A program made the translations under genes and the position numbers. Of a DNA stretch of 64,000 bases, positions 34,522 through 43,618 are shown in pieces. The stretch is from Pseudomonas sp. AB6. Its GTDB lineage: Bacteria > Pseudomonadota > Gammaproteobacteria > Pseudomonadales > Pseudomonadaceae. Under the pieces are notes generated by a model. That model made no database searches. It had not been told where the DNA came from and saw only the letters and a list, made by a program, of their open reading frames with translations. The stretch lies in assembly GCF_034314105.1 (NCBI RefSeq), contig NZ_JAVIWJ010000001.1, positions 2,977,501 through 3,041,500 of the forward strand, in the 5' to 3' direction. Numbering within the stretch: position 1 is the stretch's first letter; the number at the start of each line of letters is the position of its first letter.

Positions 34522-35385
34522 TTAAAAACTTCCTTGCACGGACAAATACGTGCCGTTCTGACTCTTCAAGGTGGCGATCTCGCCCAGCCGCGCATAGGCC
34601 AACACGAACGACAGGTGCTTGTTCGGAAAATAACCAACGAACAAATCTTTCCAGTCGCTCTCACCGGAGAACGACAGGTTGTCCGGCTTCTCGCGGTATT
34701 CCATGCCCATCGCCCAGTGTGGGTTAAATAGCACGGCGACCGAGCCTTCCTTGAGTAAGCTGCGGGTGTCATTAAGGTCTCCGCCAAAACCAAGCAACCC
34801 CAACTCGTTAGCGCGACTGTAACGCACACCACCATTGAGCAGCAGGTTGTAACCAAACGCCGCACCAATGAACATACGGCTCGCCGTCAAATAACCCTCG
34901 ACGTCGGATGCACGTCTGGCGCCCGCCAGTTGCGAAACTAAAAAGTCGTCTTGATGTTTGTATTCCAGGCCCAACGAGACTTGTGGCAGGTCATCGTAAA
35001 TAACGTCCCCGAACAACCGCACTTTTAGCCCAAAAATGTCTTGGCTCAAGCTGTCTCGGGGAAGATGCAACTTGCCCGCCAGCGACCCAATGTCCAACCG
35101 CTGGTGCGCGTACGACATCTCGACGCGGTTATCAAACGCTACAGCCATGCCTGCCACATCCAGGGCGTAGTCCGGCAAGTCAATATGGGTGGCGAACACA
35201 GAACTGCCCCACTCGCCCGCCTCGCCGTACCCGGCCAAAACCGCCCACGGCGTGACCCCTCCGCCAGCGGCGCCCTCGATGCTGCTGGCACCCCCGGTGG
35301 CAATCAACCGACCTTGATCACCTTCGGCGCTCGTACAGAACAAAATGGCCAAACCGCTTAACACCAAGCACAGACGACAACCCAT
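34522..35385 (-). CDS. DUF3034-family exported protein
   Basis: 287 aa with a signal peptide (hydrophobic residues ~5-20). The segment GRLIATGGASSIEGAAGGGVTPWAVLAGYG is the conserved start of DUF3034. The remainder is rich in alternating aromatic and polar residues and ends in a strand terminating in Phe (YLSVQGSF), suggesting an outer-membrane barrel. Genes of this family recur next to GGDEF/EAL and methylamine-utilisation-like genes, as here: the EAL gene ends 3 nt before it and the haemoglobin gene follows at once. Function unknown. Confidence 0.8.
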   Translation of the reverse strand: MGCRLCLVLSGLAILFCTSAEGDQGRLIATGGASSIEGAAGGGVTPWAVLAGYGEAGEWGSSVFATHIDLPDYALDVAGMAVAFDNRVEMSYAHQRLDIGSLAGKLHLPRDSLSQDIFGLKVRLFGDVIYDDLPQVSLGLEYKHQDDFLVSQLAGARRASDVEGYLTASRMFIGAAFGYNLLLNGGVRYSRANELGLLGFGGDLNDTRSLLKEGSVAVLFNPHWAMGMEYREKPDNLSFSGESDWKDLFVGYFPNKHLSFVLAYARLGEIATLKSQNGTYLSVQGSF

Positions 35386-35388
35386 AAA

Positions 35389-37743
35389 TCAGTGCACCAT
35401 CAGGCTTAGTGGACTTAACGGCTGTGCAATCCACACCTCAAACGCCGCGGCGGTCAGCGGACGACTGATCAGGTAACCCTGAGCAGTGTCGCAGTGCCAA
35501 CGTTCAAGGAGGCGCAGGCTGCGTTCATACTCGACGCCTTCGGCCACCACTTTGAGCCCCAGGTTATGACTCATCTCAATGGTCGAGCGGACGATGACCG
35601 CGTCTTCACTGGTCTCGTCCAGGTCACGGACAAACGACTGATCTATTTTGAGTTCCTGCACCGGTAGACGCTTGAGGTGCGCCAATGACGAATAGCCCGT
35701 GCCGAAGTCATCTACCGACAGGCTGATGCCACATTCACGCAAAAGGTGCAGCACTTTCAATGCGTGTTCGGGTTCGCGCATGACGGCGCTTTCGGTGATT
35801 TCAAAGATCAATTGATCGGCCGGAACCTGGTACTGGTGAAGCAAAGCCGACACACGCCCGACGAGTTCGTCGCTGAGCAAATCGTCTGCTGAAATGTTCA
35901 GGGATATCTGCACCTGCAAGCCGCGGCGGTTCCATTGAGCCCACTGGCGCATGACTTCTTCAATGACCCAATGGGTCAACAAATGAATGCTGCCAGTGCG
36001 CTCGGCAAGAACGATAAACTCCAGCGGAGAAACCAAACCGAATTGGGGATGCTGCCAACGTAACAGTGCTTCGGCCTGGCGCACCCGCCCCTGACGGATG
36101 TCCAGCTTGGGCTGGTAATGCAAAACCAACTCGTTATTGGCCGCTGCATGACGCAAATCGCGAATCAGGCTGATCTGGCGTTGGTGGGCCACATCGCGCC
36201 CCTGTTGATAGATTTGCAAACGACCCGGCAGAAGGGCGGCATCTTGTCGTGCAATGGCAGCTCGGCTGAGCAACTCCTGCGGCGCGGCACCGTCGGCTGG
36301 ATATACCGCAATACCCACACAGCAATCCAGCGACAAGTCATGACTTCCTATCCGCTGGGGCTTAAGCAAGAGTTGCTGCAATTTGTCGGCCATAGCGACG
36401 GCGCCATCACTGCTGGTATTTTCCAGCAACAGCAAAAACTCATTGGCAGTGAGTCTCGCCACTGTGTCGCCAGGACGTAGAACTGCCTGCACCCGAGCAC
36501 TCACTCCTTGCAGCATATGATCAACACCTTCAGCGCCGATGCTTTCATTGATCGCCCTGAAGTTGACAATATCTAGATACAGCAACGCCACTGGCCGCTC
36601 AGCAGCAATCGAACTGCCCAGACGCTCCATGGCCAATGCTCGGTTAGGCAAGCCGGTGAGAGTATCGTGAAGGGCGTTGTGTGCCAGTTGCTGTTCGCGC
36701 TCAGCGATGCCGCTTTGCATCAAGTTAAAAGCACTCGCGAGTCGACCTAATTCATCGCTGCGCTCGAGAACCAGCGGCGTTTGATAATCGCCTTCACCAA
36801 TGCGTTCTGCCGCTTGCGCCAATGCACGCACCGGTAATGAAACGTTGCGCGCCAGTAGCAGAGCTCCGGCCAGCGACGCCAATAGGGCAGCGAGGGCGAT
36901 CCAGATAATTTTTTCGTCTAGCGAAGCGAACGCTTGCATGGCCCGATCCACCGGACTTTGCAGCAGGGCGATCACTTGTCCGTCTTCAGGATTACCTGAA
37001 TTGACCAAGGCCAGCGACTGACTGAGAAAGCGTTGATTCATATGCTGGGTCAGGTGCATTTGCCGACCTTGAGACGTGTCGAGCATCACGCTGTTGAGGC
37101 TGCTATAAAGTGAATCGGGCTGGGTGCTGACCATTTGCCCTGATTGCTGACTATCAACGGCAAGAAACGAAACTTCCAGACCGCTTAGAGAGCGCAGTTC
37201 TTGGGCAAAATCGATGTCAATTGCAAAGCCCATCACCACCCGGCCAATGGGCAACGGCGCTAGAACAGTACTTTCCACCAAGAGATGCGGCTTGCCATCT
37301 AGCGGCACGATCAGTGCCGAGGGACTGTTGCGAATTTGGCGCAACGCCTCGTCAAAACGGAACTGGCTGCCTTCAGGGATCTGATCCACGGTGCTAGCCA
37401 AGACTTTGCCATCCATGCTCAGCAGGAACATGTCACTGGCGTTGATCCGTGCGCCATGATTAAGCAGGACCGAGCGGATGGTCGCTGAATCGCCGCTGGC
37501 TACAGCGTCCCGAAAACCGAAATCTGCTGCCACCAATTGCACGCCATCGCGCAATTGTCGGCCACGTATATCCAGCAAACTCTGGAATACGCGGGTACCC
37601 ACTTCCAACTGTTCTTCGGCCTGAATCCGCACCGCATTATCGGTGGCCACCTTGACCGCAAAATACACGGCGCCAATCACCACCAGCATTAACAGGATCA
37701 ATACGCAAGCGATGCGCGCCTGAAAACTACTGCGAAGGTTCAT
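35389..37743 (-). CDS. CACHE-HAMP-GGDEF-EAL signalling protein (probable c-di-GMP phosphodiesterase)
   Basis: 784 aa. A first membrane helix (~10-30), a periplasmic double-CACHE-like sensor (~31-275), a second helix (~276-298) and a HAMP segment lead into a GGDEF domain and an EAL domain. The GGDEF active-site motif is degenerate: the loop reads ARLTANEFLLLLEN, so diguanylate cyclase activity is unlikely. The EAL domain looks intact: EALLRWQHP, DDFGTGYSSL with both metal-binding Asp residues, and VVAEGVE. It should degrade c-di-GMP in response to a periplasmic signal. It overlaps the upstream gene (ATGA) and lies in an operon with the DUF3034 and haemoglobin genes. Confidence 0.87.
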   Translation of the reverse strand: MNLRSSFQARIACVLILLMLVVIGAVYFAVKVATDNAVRIQAEEQLEVGTRVFQSLLDIRGRQLRDGVQLVAADFGFRDAVASGDSATIRSVLLNHGARINASDMFLLSMDGKVLASTVDQIPEGSQFRFDEALRQIRNSPSALIVPLDGKPHLLVESTVLAPLPIGRVVMGFAIDIDFAQELRSLSGLEVSFLAVDSQQSGQMVSTQPDSLYSSLNSVMLDTSQGRQMHLTQHMNQRFLSQSLALVNSGNPEDGQVIALLQSPVDRAMQAFASLDEKIIWIALAALLASLAGALLLARNVSLPVRALAQAAERIGEGDYQTPLVLERSDELGRLASAFNLMQSGIAEREQQLAHNALHDTLTGLPNRALAMERLGSSIAAERPVALLYLDIVNFRAINESIGAEGVDHMLQGVSARVQAVLRPGDTVARLTANEFLLLLENTSSDGAVAMADKLQQLLLKPQRIGSHDLSLDCCVGIAVYPADGAAPQELLSRAAIARQDAALLPGRLQIYQQGRDVAHQRQISLIRDLRHAAANNELVLHYQPKLDIRQGRVRQAEALLRWQHPQFGLVSPLEFIVLAERTGSIHLLTHWVIEEVMRQWAQWNRRGLQVQISLNISADDLLSDELVGRVSALLHQYQVPADQLIFEITESAVMREPEHALKVLHLLRECGISLSVDDFGTGYSSLAHLKRLPVQELKIDQSFVRDLDETSEDAVIVRSTIEMSHNLGLKVVAEGVEYERSLRLLERWHCDTAQGYLISRPLTAAAFEVWIAQPLSPLSLMVH

Positions 37744-38426
37744 TCATGTGCGGCCTTATTAAAGGCGTCGCCAAAGGCACTCGACGCCGGGGGGCGGTCC
37801 GTACCCGTGTCTTTGGGTTGTACCGTCAGCGTGAATCGTTGGCGCAACCCTTTGACCGGGACGTCGATCTCGCCACCCGATGTTGATTGCATATCGGGCG
37901 AATCAGGATGCCAGAGCGTTACTTTGTAATGCCCAGCAGGCAGTTGGTCGAATTTAATCGCACCGTCACCACCGCTCACGGCAAACCATGGATCGTCAGT
38001 GACATAAATGTAGCCCAGCATAGAGTCGTGAATATTGCAGCCCAGCACCACCACACCCGGTTTGTCGAACAGCACCGGTAATGAGGGCGTTCCTCCGTAT
38101 AGCCTTAGTTCAAAACGTTTGGCAGGGGAGAACGAATACACTTGATGGCGGACGTTATCGCTGTTGGGAAAGGCGACTTGCGTGCCGGAATGGACGGCTA
38201 GCACATGCGGTTCGAATTGCTGGTCGCGTTGGTCCATATCGGCTTTAAGTGCCAGCGCCAGGTTGCCTGATGGACCCTGCAGCGTCAGCACTGCAAAGTG
38301 CAACGGCTTGCCACTCTGGTCCACGATATCTGCATCGAAATTGGCGGCGGACGCGCCCATCGTGAAAATGACCGAATACATCACCAGGACAACTGTAGAA
38401 AAAACGCGAGGCATACCTGTATCCAT
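37740..38426 (-). CDS. exported cupredoxin-like 'methylamine utilisation' protein
   Basis: 228 aa (start could also be the ATG four codons later). A signal peptide (to about residue 27, GASAA) precedes a domain with FPNSDNVRHQVYSF and VVVLGCNIHDSMLGYIYV. The His, Cys, His and Met in these motifs match a type-1 copper site of plastocyanin/pseudoazurin type. An Ig-like domain follows (LPAGHYKVTLWHPDS). Family members are annotated as methylamine utilisation proteins but no methylamine dehydrogenase gene is nearby. First gene of a four-gene cluster, it overlaps the EAL gene by 4 nt. A periplasmic copper or redox sensor for the EAL protein is one possibility. Confidence 0.78.
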   Translation of the reverse strand: MDTGMPRVFSTVVLVMYSVIFTMGASAANFDADIVDQSGKPLHFAVLTLQGPSGNLALALKADMDQRDQQFEPHVLAVHSGTQVAFPNSDNVRHQVYSFSPAKRFELRLYGGTPSLPVLFDKPGVVVLGCNIHDSMLGYIYVTDDPWFAVSGGDGAIKFDQLPAGHYKVTLWHPDSPDMQSTSGGEIDVPVKGLRQRFTLTVQPKDTGTDRPPASSAFGDAFNKAAHE

Positions 38427-38618
38427 TCCGTAGCTACAAAGCCGATTAACTGTACGCCTGCATTGGCAACGAAAGAACTAGCAGGACAGATTAGTGACAT
38501 GCATTGAGAAGGTCACGCTTTTAAAAAGGCATTTAGCTACTACTGTCGTCGAGCCGTCTTAATCGTATCGGCATTTCAGACAGCAACCTAAGCCTGGTGA
38601 ATCAATTTTATCAGGCCA

Positions 38619-38647
38619 TTGAAACCTGCTATGGCGTGCCCCATTTA
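38619..38647 (+). promoter_or_regulatory. sigma-32 heat-shock promoter of the second Lon gene
   Basis: TTGAAA (38619-38624) and CCCCATTTA (38639-38647) are separated by 14 bp, matching the sigma-32 consensus CTTGAAA-N11-16-CCCCATNT. The Lon start is 30 nt downstream, giving a short leader from about 38654. Confidence 0.75.
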
Positions 38648-38676
38648 AACAGCATATCCAATAATGCAGGTGCCCC

Positions 38677-41097
38677 ATGAGCGACCAGCAAAACGACTCA
38701 GCGACTGTGTCAGATGACGTTAATGCAGAACACGAAGTAGCTTCAGGCTCCACCAGCACCAGTTTGGCTTTGCCGGGACAAAGTCTTCCTGACAAGGTAT
38801 ACATCATTCCGATTCACAACCGACCATTCTTTCCGGCCCAAGTATTGCCGGTGATAGTCAACGAAGAGCCTTGGGCCGAGACCCTTGAGCTGGTCAGCAA
38901 GTCTGACCATCATTCCCTGGCCCTGTTTTTCATGGACGCGCCAGCTGACGATACCCGCCATTTCGATACCCAAGCCTTGCCCGAATACGGGACTCTGGTG
39001 AAGGTCCATCATGCCAGTCGCGAGAATGGCAAGTTGCAGTTCGTGGCTCAAGGGCTAAACCGCGTCCGCATCCGAACCTGGCTCAAACACCATCGCCCAC
39101 CGTACCTGGTTGAGGTTGAATACCCGCAGACGTCCGTCGAAGCGACTGACGAAGTTAAGGCGTATGGCATGGCCCTGATCAATGCGATCAAGGAATTGTT
39201 GCCGCTGAACCCGCTATACAGCGAAGAATTAAAAAACTACCTGAACCGCTTCAGCCCCAACGACCCTTCGCCGCTCACCGATTTCGCCGCCGCACTGACC
39301 TCGGCCACCGGGGTTGAGTTACAACAAGTGCTCGATTGCGTGCCCATGCTCAAGCGCATGGAAAAAGTCCTGCCAATGCTGCGCAAAGAAGTCGAAGTGG
39401 CGCGACTGCAAAAAGAAATTTCCGCCGAAGTGAATCGTAAGATCGGCGAACATCAACGCGAGTTCTTTCTTAAGGAACAACTAAAAGTCATTCAGCAAGA
39501 GCTGGGCTTAAGCAAAGACGACCGCAGCGCCGACATCGAACAGTTTGAACAGCGACTGGAAGGCAAAACATTGCCGCCGCAGGCCCGCAAGCGCATCGAC
39601 GAAGAGATGAGCAAACTCTCGATCCTCGAAACCGGCTCACCAGAATATGCGGTCACGCGCAATTACCTTGACTGGGCCAGTTCGGTGCCATGGGGTGTTT
39701 ACGGTAAAGACAAGCTGGACCTCAAGCATGCGCGCAAGGTACTCGACCAGCACCATGCCGGGCTGGATGACATCAAGAGTCGCATTCTCGAATTCCTTGC
39801 GGTAGGCGCTTACAAAGGCGAGATCAGCGGCTCAATTGTGTTGCTGGTTGGCCCCCCCGGGGTCGGCAAAACCAGCGTCGGCCGCTCGATTGCAGAATCA
39901 CTGGGGCGCCCGTTCTATCGTTTCAGCGTCGGCGGCATGCGCGACGAAGCAGAAATCAAAGGTCACCGTCGAACTTACATCGGCGCGCAGCCGGGCAAGT
40001 TGGTCCAAGCGCTGAAAGAAGTCGAAGTCATGAACCCGGTGATAATGCTCGACGAGATCGACAAAATGGGCCAAAGCTACCAAGGCGACCCGGCCTCAGC
40101 GCTGCTGGAAACCCTCGATCCAGAACAAAACGTCGAATTCCTCGATCACTACCTGGATTTGCGTCTGGACCTGTCGAAGGTGCTGTTCGTCTGCACCGCC
40201 AACACCCTGGATTCGATTCCCGGCCCGCTATTGGACCGGATGGAAGTGATTCGCCTATCGGGCTACATCACTGAAGAAAAGCTCGCCATCGCCAAACGTC
40301 ACTTGTGGCCAAAGCAATTGGCAAAAGCCGGCGTGTCGAAAACCAGCCTGAGCATCAGCGACAGCGCGTTGCGTCAGGTCATCGACGGCTACGCACGAGA
40401 AGCTGGCGTTCGGCAGTTGGAAAAACAACTTGGCAAACTGGTGCGCAAAGCGGTGGTCAAGCTGATCGACAGCCCGAACCTGGTGATCAAACTCGGACCC
40501 AAAGACCTCGAAGCATCGCTGGGGACGGTGGTCTTCCGTAACGAACAAGTGCTATCCGGTACTGGCGTCATCACCGGCTTGGCCTGGACCAGCATGGGCG
40601 GCGCAACTTTGCCTATCGAAGCCACCCGTATCCACACGCTCAATCGCGGTTTCAAACTCACCGGGCAGTTGGGCGATGTGATGAAAGAGTCTGCGGAAAT
40701 CGCTTACAGCTACGTCAGCGCCAACCTTGCGCAATTCGGCGGTGATCCACGATTCTTTGATGAGGCATTTGTGCATTTACACGTGCCCGAGGGCGCGACA
40801 CCGAAAGACGGCCCGAGCGCTGGCGTAACCATGGCCAGCGCGCTGCTTTCGTTGGCGCGCAACCAGGCGCCTAAAAGGGGGGTGGCTATGACGGGAGAAC
40901 TGACGCTGACTGGGCATGTACTGCCGATTGGCGGGGTACGTGAGAAAGTCATCGCCGCACGTCGGCAAAAGATCCACGAATTAATCCTGCCGGAACCCAA
41001 TCGTGGCAACTTCGACGAGCTGCCGGACTACCTTAAGGAAGGTATTACCGTGCACTTTGCCAAGCGCTTTGCCGATGTGGCGAAGATATTGTTTTAA
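38677..41097 (+). CDS. asrA: second Lon-type ATP-dependent protease (AsrA-like)
   Basis: 806 aa. A Lon substrate-binding domain (~40-240, starting IIPIHNRPFFPAQVLPV), a coiled-coil region, an AAA+ domain with Walker A GPPGVGKT (392-399) and Walker B VIMLDEIDKM, and a proteolytic domain with Ser714 (PKDGPSAG) and Lys757 (GGVREKVIAA). The 43-residue Ser-Lys spacing equals that of E. coli Lon. The extended acidic N-terminus and the neighbouring icp gene match the second pseudomonad Lon, AsrA (PA0779), rather than the housekeeping Lon next to clpX. A sigma-32 promoter directly precedes it, consistent with AsrA's link to the heat-shock response. Confidence 0.88.
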   Translation: MSDQQNDSATVSDDVNAEHEVASGSTSTSLALPGQSLPDKVYIIPIHNRPFFPAQVLPVIVNEEPWAETLELVSKSDHHSLALFFMDAPADDTRHFDTQALPEYGTLVKVHHASRENGKLQFVAQGLNRVRIRTWLKHHRPPYLVEVEYPQTSVEATDEVKAYGMALINAIKELLPLNPLYSEELKNYLNRFSPNDPSPLTDFAAALTSATGVELQQVLDCVPMLKRMEKVLPMLRKEVEVARLQKEISAEVNRKIGEHQREFFLKEQLKVIQQELGLSKDDRSADIEQFEQRLEGKTLPPQARKRIDEEMSKLSILETGSPEYAVTRNYLDWASSVPWGVYGKDKLDLKHARKVLDQHHAGLDDIKSRILEFLAVGAYKGEISGSIVLLVGPPGVGKTSVGRSIAESLGRPFYRFSVGGMRDEAEIKGHRRTYIGAQPGKLVQALKEVEVMNPVIMLDEIDKMGQSYQGDPASALLETLDPEQNVEFLDHYLDLRLDLSKVLFVCTANTLDSIPGPLLDRMEVIRLSGYITEEKLAIAKRHLWPKQLAKAGVSKTSLSISDSALRQVIDGYAREAGVRQLEKQLGKLVRKAVVKLIDSPNLVIKLGPKDLEASLGTVVFRNEQVLSGTGVITGLAWTSMGGATLPIEATRIHTLNRGFKLTGQLGDVMKESAEIAYSYVSANLAQFGGDPRFFDEAFVHLHVPEGATPKDGPSAGVTMASALLSLARNQAPKRGVAMTGELTLTGHVLPIGGVREKVIAARRQKIHELILPEPNRGNFDELPDYLKEGITVHFAKRFADVAKILF

Positions 41098-41110
41098 GGG
41101 TTAATCGCTT

Positions 41111-41154
41111 CGCCAACAAGTTGACTCCTACAGATCCAGTCCAACTTGTTGGCG
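41111..41154. repeat. 13-bp perfect inverted repeat (REP-like) after asrA
   Basis: CGCCAACAAGTTG (41111-41123) and CAACTTGTTGGCG (41142-41154) flank an 18-nt loop containing ACTCCTACAG. The TCGCCAACAAGTTG-CTCCTAC pattern is a common Pseudomonas extragenic repeat. It may also act as a transcript 3' end; no T-run is present. Confidence 0.65.
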
Positions 41155-41198
41155 AGAAAGGCTATGCTTTGTGTTCGTTGCATACGACTGGAGCCTCC

Positions 41199-41588
41199 AT
41201 GACTGCCCGCCTGCTCGTCCCCCTGAGCCTCGCCCTGCTTGCTGCTTGCGTGCAACAACCCCGTCAAATCGTTAGCCTTGATAAGCAAAGTGATTGTCCG
41301 CTGAAGTTGAAATCAGGACAAACCTTACTCCTAACCCTGCCTAGCACACCCGAAACCGGCTATCGCTGGGCGGTGCAAAACCCCGCACCCGGTGTATTGC
41401 GTAGCTTGGGTCCAGAGGTTTACAGCAACCCGGAAAATGCCGGAGTGGTGGGTACTGCGGGCCAGTCGGCATGGCGTTATCAAGCAGCCAATGCCGGAGC
41501 CGGGCGCTTGATGATGGTTTATCAACAGCCTTGGGCACCTGAAGTCGCACCCGTAAAGACATTTGAGTGCGCTATTACAGTTAATTAA
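41199..41588 (+). CDS. icp: chagasin-type (I42) cysteine-protease inhibitor lipoprotein
   Basis: 129 aa from ATG 41199, with GGAG 8 nt upstream; the longer frame runs through the upstream repeat. The signal peptide ends LLAAC, a lipobox, so the mature protein is probably membrane-anchored in the periplasm. The three loops of I42 inhibitors are present: TPETGYRWAV (NPTTGY-like), GVVGTAGQSAWRYQA (GxGG-like) and the RPW-like segment YQQPWAP. It resembles Icp (PA0778), which in P. aeruginosa also lies beside the second Lon gene. Confidence 0.83.
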   Translation: MTARLLVPLSLALLAACVQQPRQIVSLDKQSDCPLKLKSGQTLLLTLPSTPETGYRWAVQNPAPGVLRSLGPEVYSNPENAGVVGTAGQSAWRYQAANAGAGRLMMVYQQPWAPEVAPVKTFECAITVN

Positions 41589-41734
41589 CTTCCAATAAGC
41601 CTGATTTCTTTGAAAGTTGCCGAGGCCTGCGACTCGGTTGAGTACCGGTTGCGCTCTTAAACCACTGAAGTCATGCAGAGCATGGCAGCCTTCGGCAGCT
41701 TGCTCCTAAAAGCCACAAGTTTGCTTGGCGACAG

Positions 41735-41746
41735 TGCGACGTCGCA
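41735..41746. promoter_or_regulatory. 12-bp palindrome upstream of cmoA
   Basis: TGCGACGTCGCA is perfectly self-complementary and lies about 60 nt before the cmoA start. It could be an operator; no known regulator motif is recognised. TAAAAT at 41765-41770 is a possible -10. Confidence 0.3.
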
Positions 41747-41803
41747 TCCTGTGACTAACTTCGCTAAAATGCCGGCCTTTTTAACCTCCTCGCTGGAATC
41801 GCC

Positions 41804-42547
41804 GTGAGTAAAGAACCCGACCGCATTTTCGCCCAGCCACTGGCCCAGGTGCAGGACTTCGCCTTTAACGAAGACGTGGTGCGTGTTTTTCCTGACATGA
41901 TCAAGCGTTCGGTGCCCGGTTATCCCACGATTGTCGAAAATCTCGGTGTGCTCGCAGCGCAGTTCGCCCAGCCAAACAGCGTGTTGTACGACTTGGGCAG
42001 CTCCCTTGGCGCGGTTACTCAGTCGTTGCGCCGCCATGTACGCAGCGAAGGTTGTCGGGTGATCGCTGTGGACAATTCGGCGGCCATGATCAACCGATGC
42101 CGTGAATACCTCAAAGCACAGGATTCGATGTTTCAAGAGCTGTTGCCGGTTGAGGTCATCGAAGGCGATATTCTTGCTTTGGAATTTCAACCAGCTTCGG
42201 TGGTGGCATTGAATTTTACGTTGCAATTCGTCGCCCCCGCGCAACGCCAAGCCTTGCTCAGCCGGGTCCGCCAATCACTGGTTCCAGGCGGCGCGCTGAT
42301 CCTTTCGGAAAAACTGCGGTTTAACGATGATCAAGAACACGCTCTACTCACCGATCTGCACATCGCGTTCAAACGCGCCAACGGCTACAGCGAACTGGAA
42401 ATTGCGCAGAAGCGCAGCGCCATCGAAAACGTGATGAAGCCCGACAGTCTTGAAGAGCACCGGGATCGCCTGCTGGCGGCCGGGTTTTCCAAAGTGGTGC
42501 CGTGGTTCCAATGCCTTAACTTTGCCTCTTTGATTGCCCTGCCATGA
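41804..42547 (+). CDS. cmoA: carboxy-S-adenosyl-L-methionine synthase CmoA
   Basis: 247 aa from a GTG start. The SAM-fold motif I is [18 protein letters not shown], followed by [14 protein letters not shown] and NFTLQFVAP. CmoA converts SAM and prephenate to carboxy-SAM, the donor used by CmoB to make cmo5U at the wobble base of certain tRNAs. It overlaps cmoB by 4 nt (ATGA), the standard pairing. Confidence 0.95.
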   Translation: MSKEPDRIFAQPLAQVQDFAFNEDVVRVFPDMIKRSVPGYPTIVENLGVLAAQFAQPNSVLYDLGSSLGAVTQSLRRHVRSEGCRVIAVDNSAAMINRCREYLKAQDSMFQELLPVEVIEGDILALEFQPASVVALNFTLQFVAPAQRQALLSRVRQSLVPGGALILSEKLRFNDDQEHALLTDLHIAFKRANGYSELEIAQKRSAIENVMKPDSLEEHRDRLLAAGFSKVVPWFQCLNFASLIALP

Positions 42548-43515
42548 TTGATCTCGCTCCACTAGTCCGCCGTTTGGCAGGCACTCCCTTGGCTGAGTGG
42601 GCAAATGGCCTGCAAACGCAACTCGATACCAAGATGACTAAAAGTCATGGCGATCTTGAGCGCTGGCAAGGCGCGCTGGATGCCTTGCCGTCGCTGAAGC
42701 CGACACGCGTCGACCTGACTGAAAGTTTCACGCTTGCTCTTGATAAGACTGACGACTGCGATGCTGACACCCGCGCACAACTGCGCACCGCGCTAATGGG
42801 CTTGTCACCGTGGCGCAAAGGGCCGTTCGATGTATTCGGCGTGCACATCGACACCGAATGGCGCTCCGACTGGAAGTGGTCGAGGGTGTCGCCGCACCTG
42901 GACTTGAAAGGCAAGCGGGTTTTGGACGTTGGGTGCGGTAACGGCTATTACCAGTGGCGCATGCTGGGTGCCGGGGCTGACAGCGTGATCGGGATTGATC
43001 CAAATTGGCTGTTTTTCTGCCAGTTCCAGGCCATGCAGCGTTTTTTACCCGACCTGCCTGCCTGGCACCTGCCGTTTACCCTAGAAGACCTGCCGGCCAA
43101 CCTGGAAGGCTTCGACACTGTATTTTCCATGGGCGTGCTCTACCACCGGCGATCGCCGATTGATCATCTGCTGGCGCTGAAAGACTGTTTGGTCAAAGGC
43201 GGCGAGTTGGTAATGGAGACCTTGGTGGTGGAAGGCGACGTTCAGAAAGTACTGGTGCCTGAAGACCGCTACGCACAAATGCGCAATGTCTGGTTTTTGC
43301 CATCGGTGCCCGCGCTGGAATTATGGTTGCGGCGCGCAGGGTTTGTTGACGTGCATTGTGTCGATGTCAGTACAACCACTGTCGAGGAGCAGCGCGGGAC
43401 TGAGTGGATGCGTTTTCAGTCGTTAAGCGACTATCTGGACCCGGGTGACCACAGCCGCACGGTAGAAGGCTTGCCTGCGCCGATGCGGGCCGTAATTGTG
43501 GCGCGTAAGCCGTAA
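42544..43515 (+). CDS. cmoB: tRNA U34 carboxymethyltransferase CmoB
   Basis: 323 aa, normal length. The N-terminal helical part is followed by [22 protein letters not shown], the SAM motif [15 protein letters not shown], and [15 protein letters not shown]. CmoB transfers the carboxymethyl group of carboxy-SAM to 5-hydroxyuridine at tRNA position 34. Co-translated with cmoA. A strong terminator follows. Confidence 0.95.
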   Translation: MIDLAPLVRRLAGTPLAEWANGLQTQLDTKMTKSHGDLERWQGALDALPSLKPTRVDLTESFTLALDKTDDCDADTRAQLRTALMGLSPWRKGPFDVFGVHIDTEWRSDWKWSRVSPHLDLKGKRVLDVGCGNGYYQWRMLGAGADSVIGIDPNWLFFCQFQAMQRFLPDLPAWHLPFTLEDLPANLEGFDTVFSMGVLYHRRSPIDHLLALKDCLVKGGELVMETLVVEGDVQKVLVPEDRYAQMRNVWFLPSVPALELWLRRAGFVDVHCVDVSTTTVEEQRGTEWMRFQSLSDYLDPGDHSRTVEGLPAPMRAVIVARKP

Positions 43516-43546
43516 GGCCTGGGTTCGGAATAAACCTTCGCCAATG

Positions 43547-43589
43547 AATTCGCTCCCGGACAGAAAGTGGCGTGGGAGCGAATTTTTTT
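43547..43589. terminator. terminator after cmoB, convergent with pdxJ
   Basis: AATTCGCTCCC (43547-43557) pairs perfectly with GGGAGCGAATT (43574-43584) over a 16-nt loop, followed by a run of T on the plus strand (43583-43589). The stem resembles the core of Pseudomonas REP elements. It serves cmoB and may also stop transcripts arriving from pdxJ. Confidence 0.8.
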
Positions 43590-43618
43590 CGCGAATAAGA
43601 CCCATGTGGTCTAGCTGA

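Noticed and set aside
41657..42274. Long open frame (205 codons) antisense to cmoA
   Set aside because: It lies opposite a well-conserved gene, has no family features and no ribosome site; it is a shadow of cmoA codon bias.
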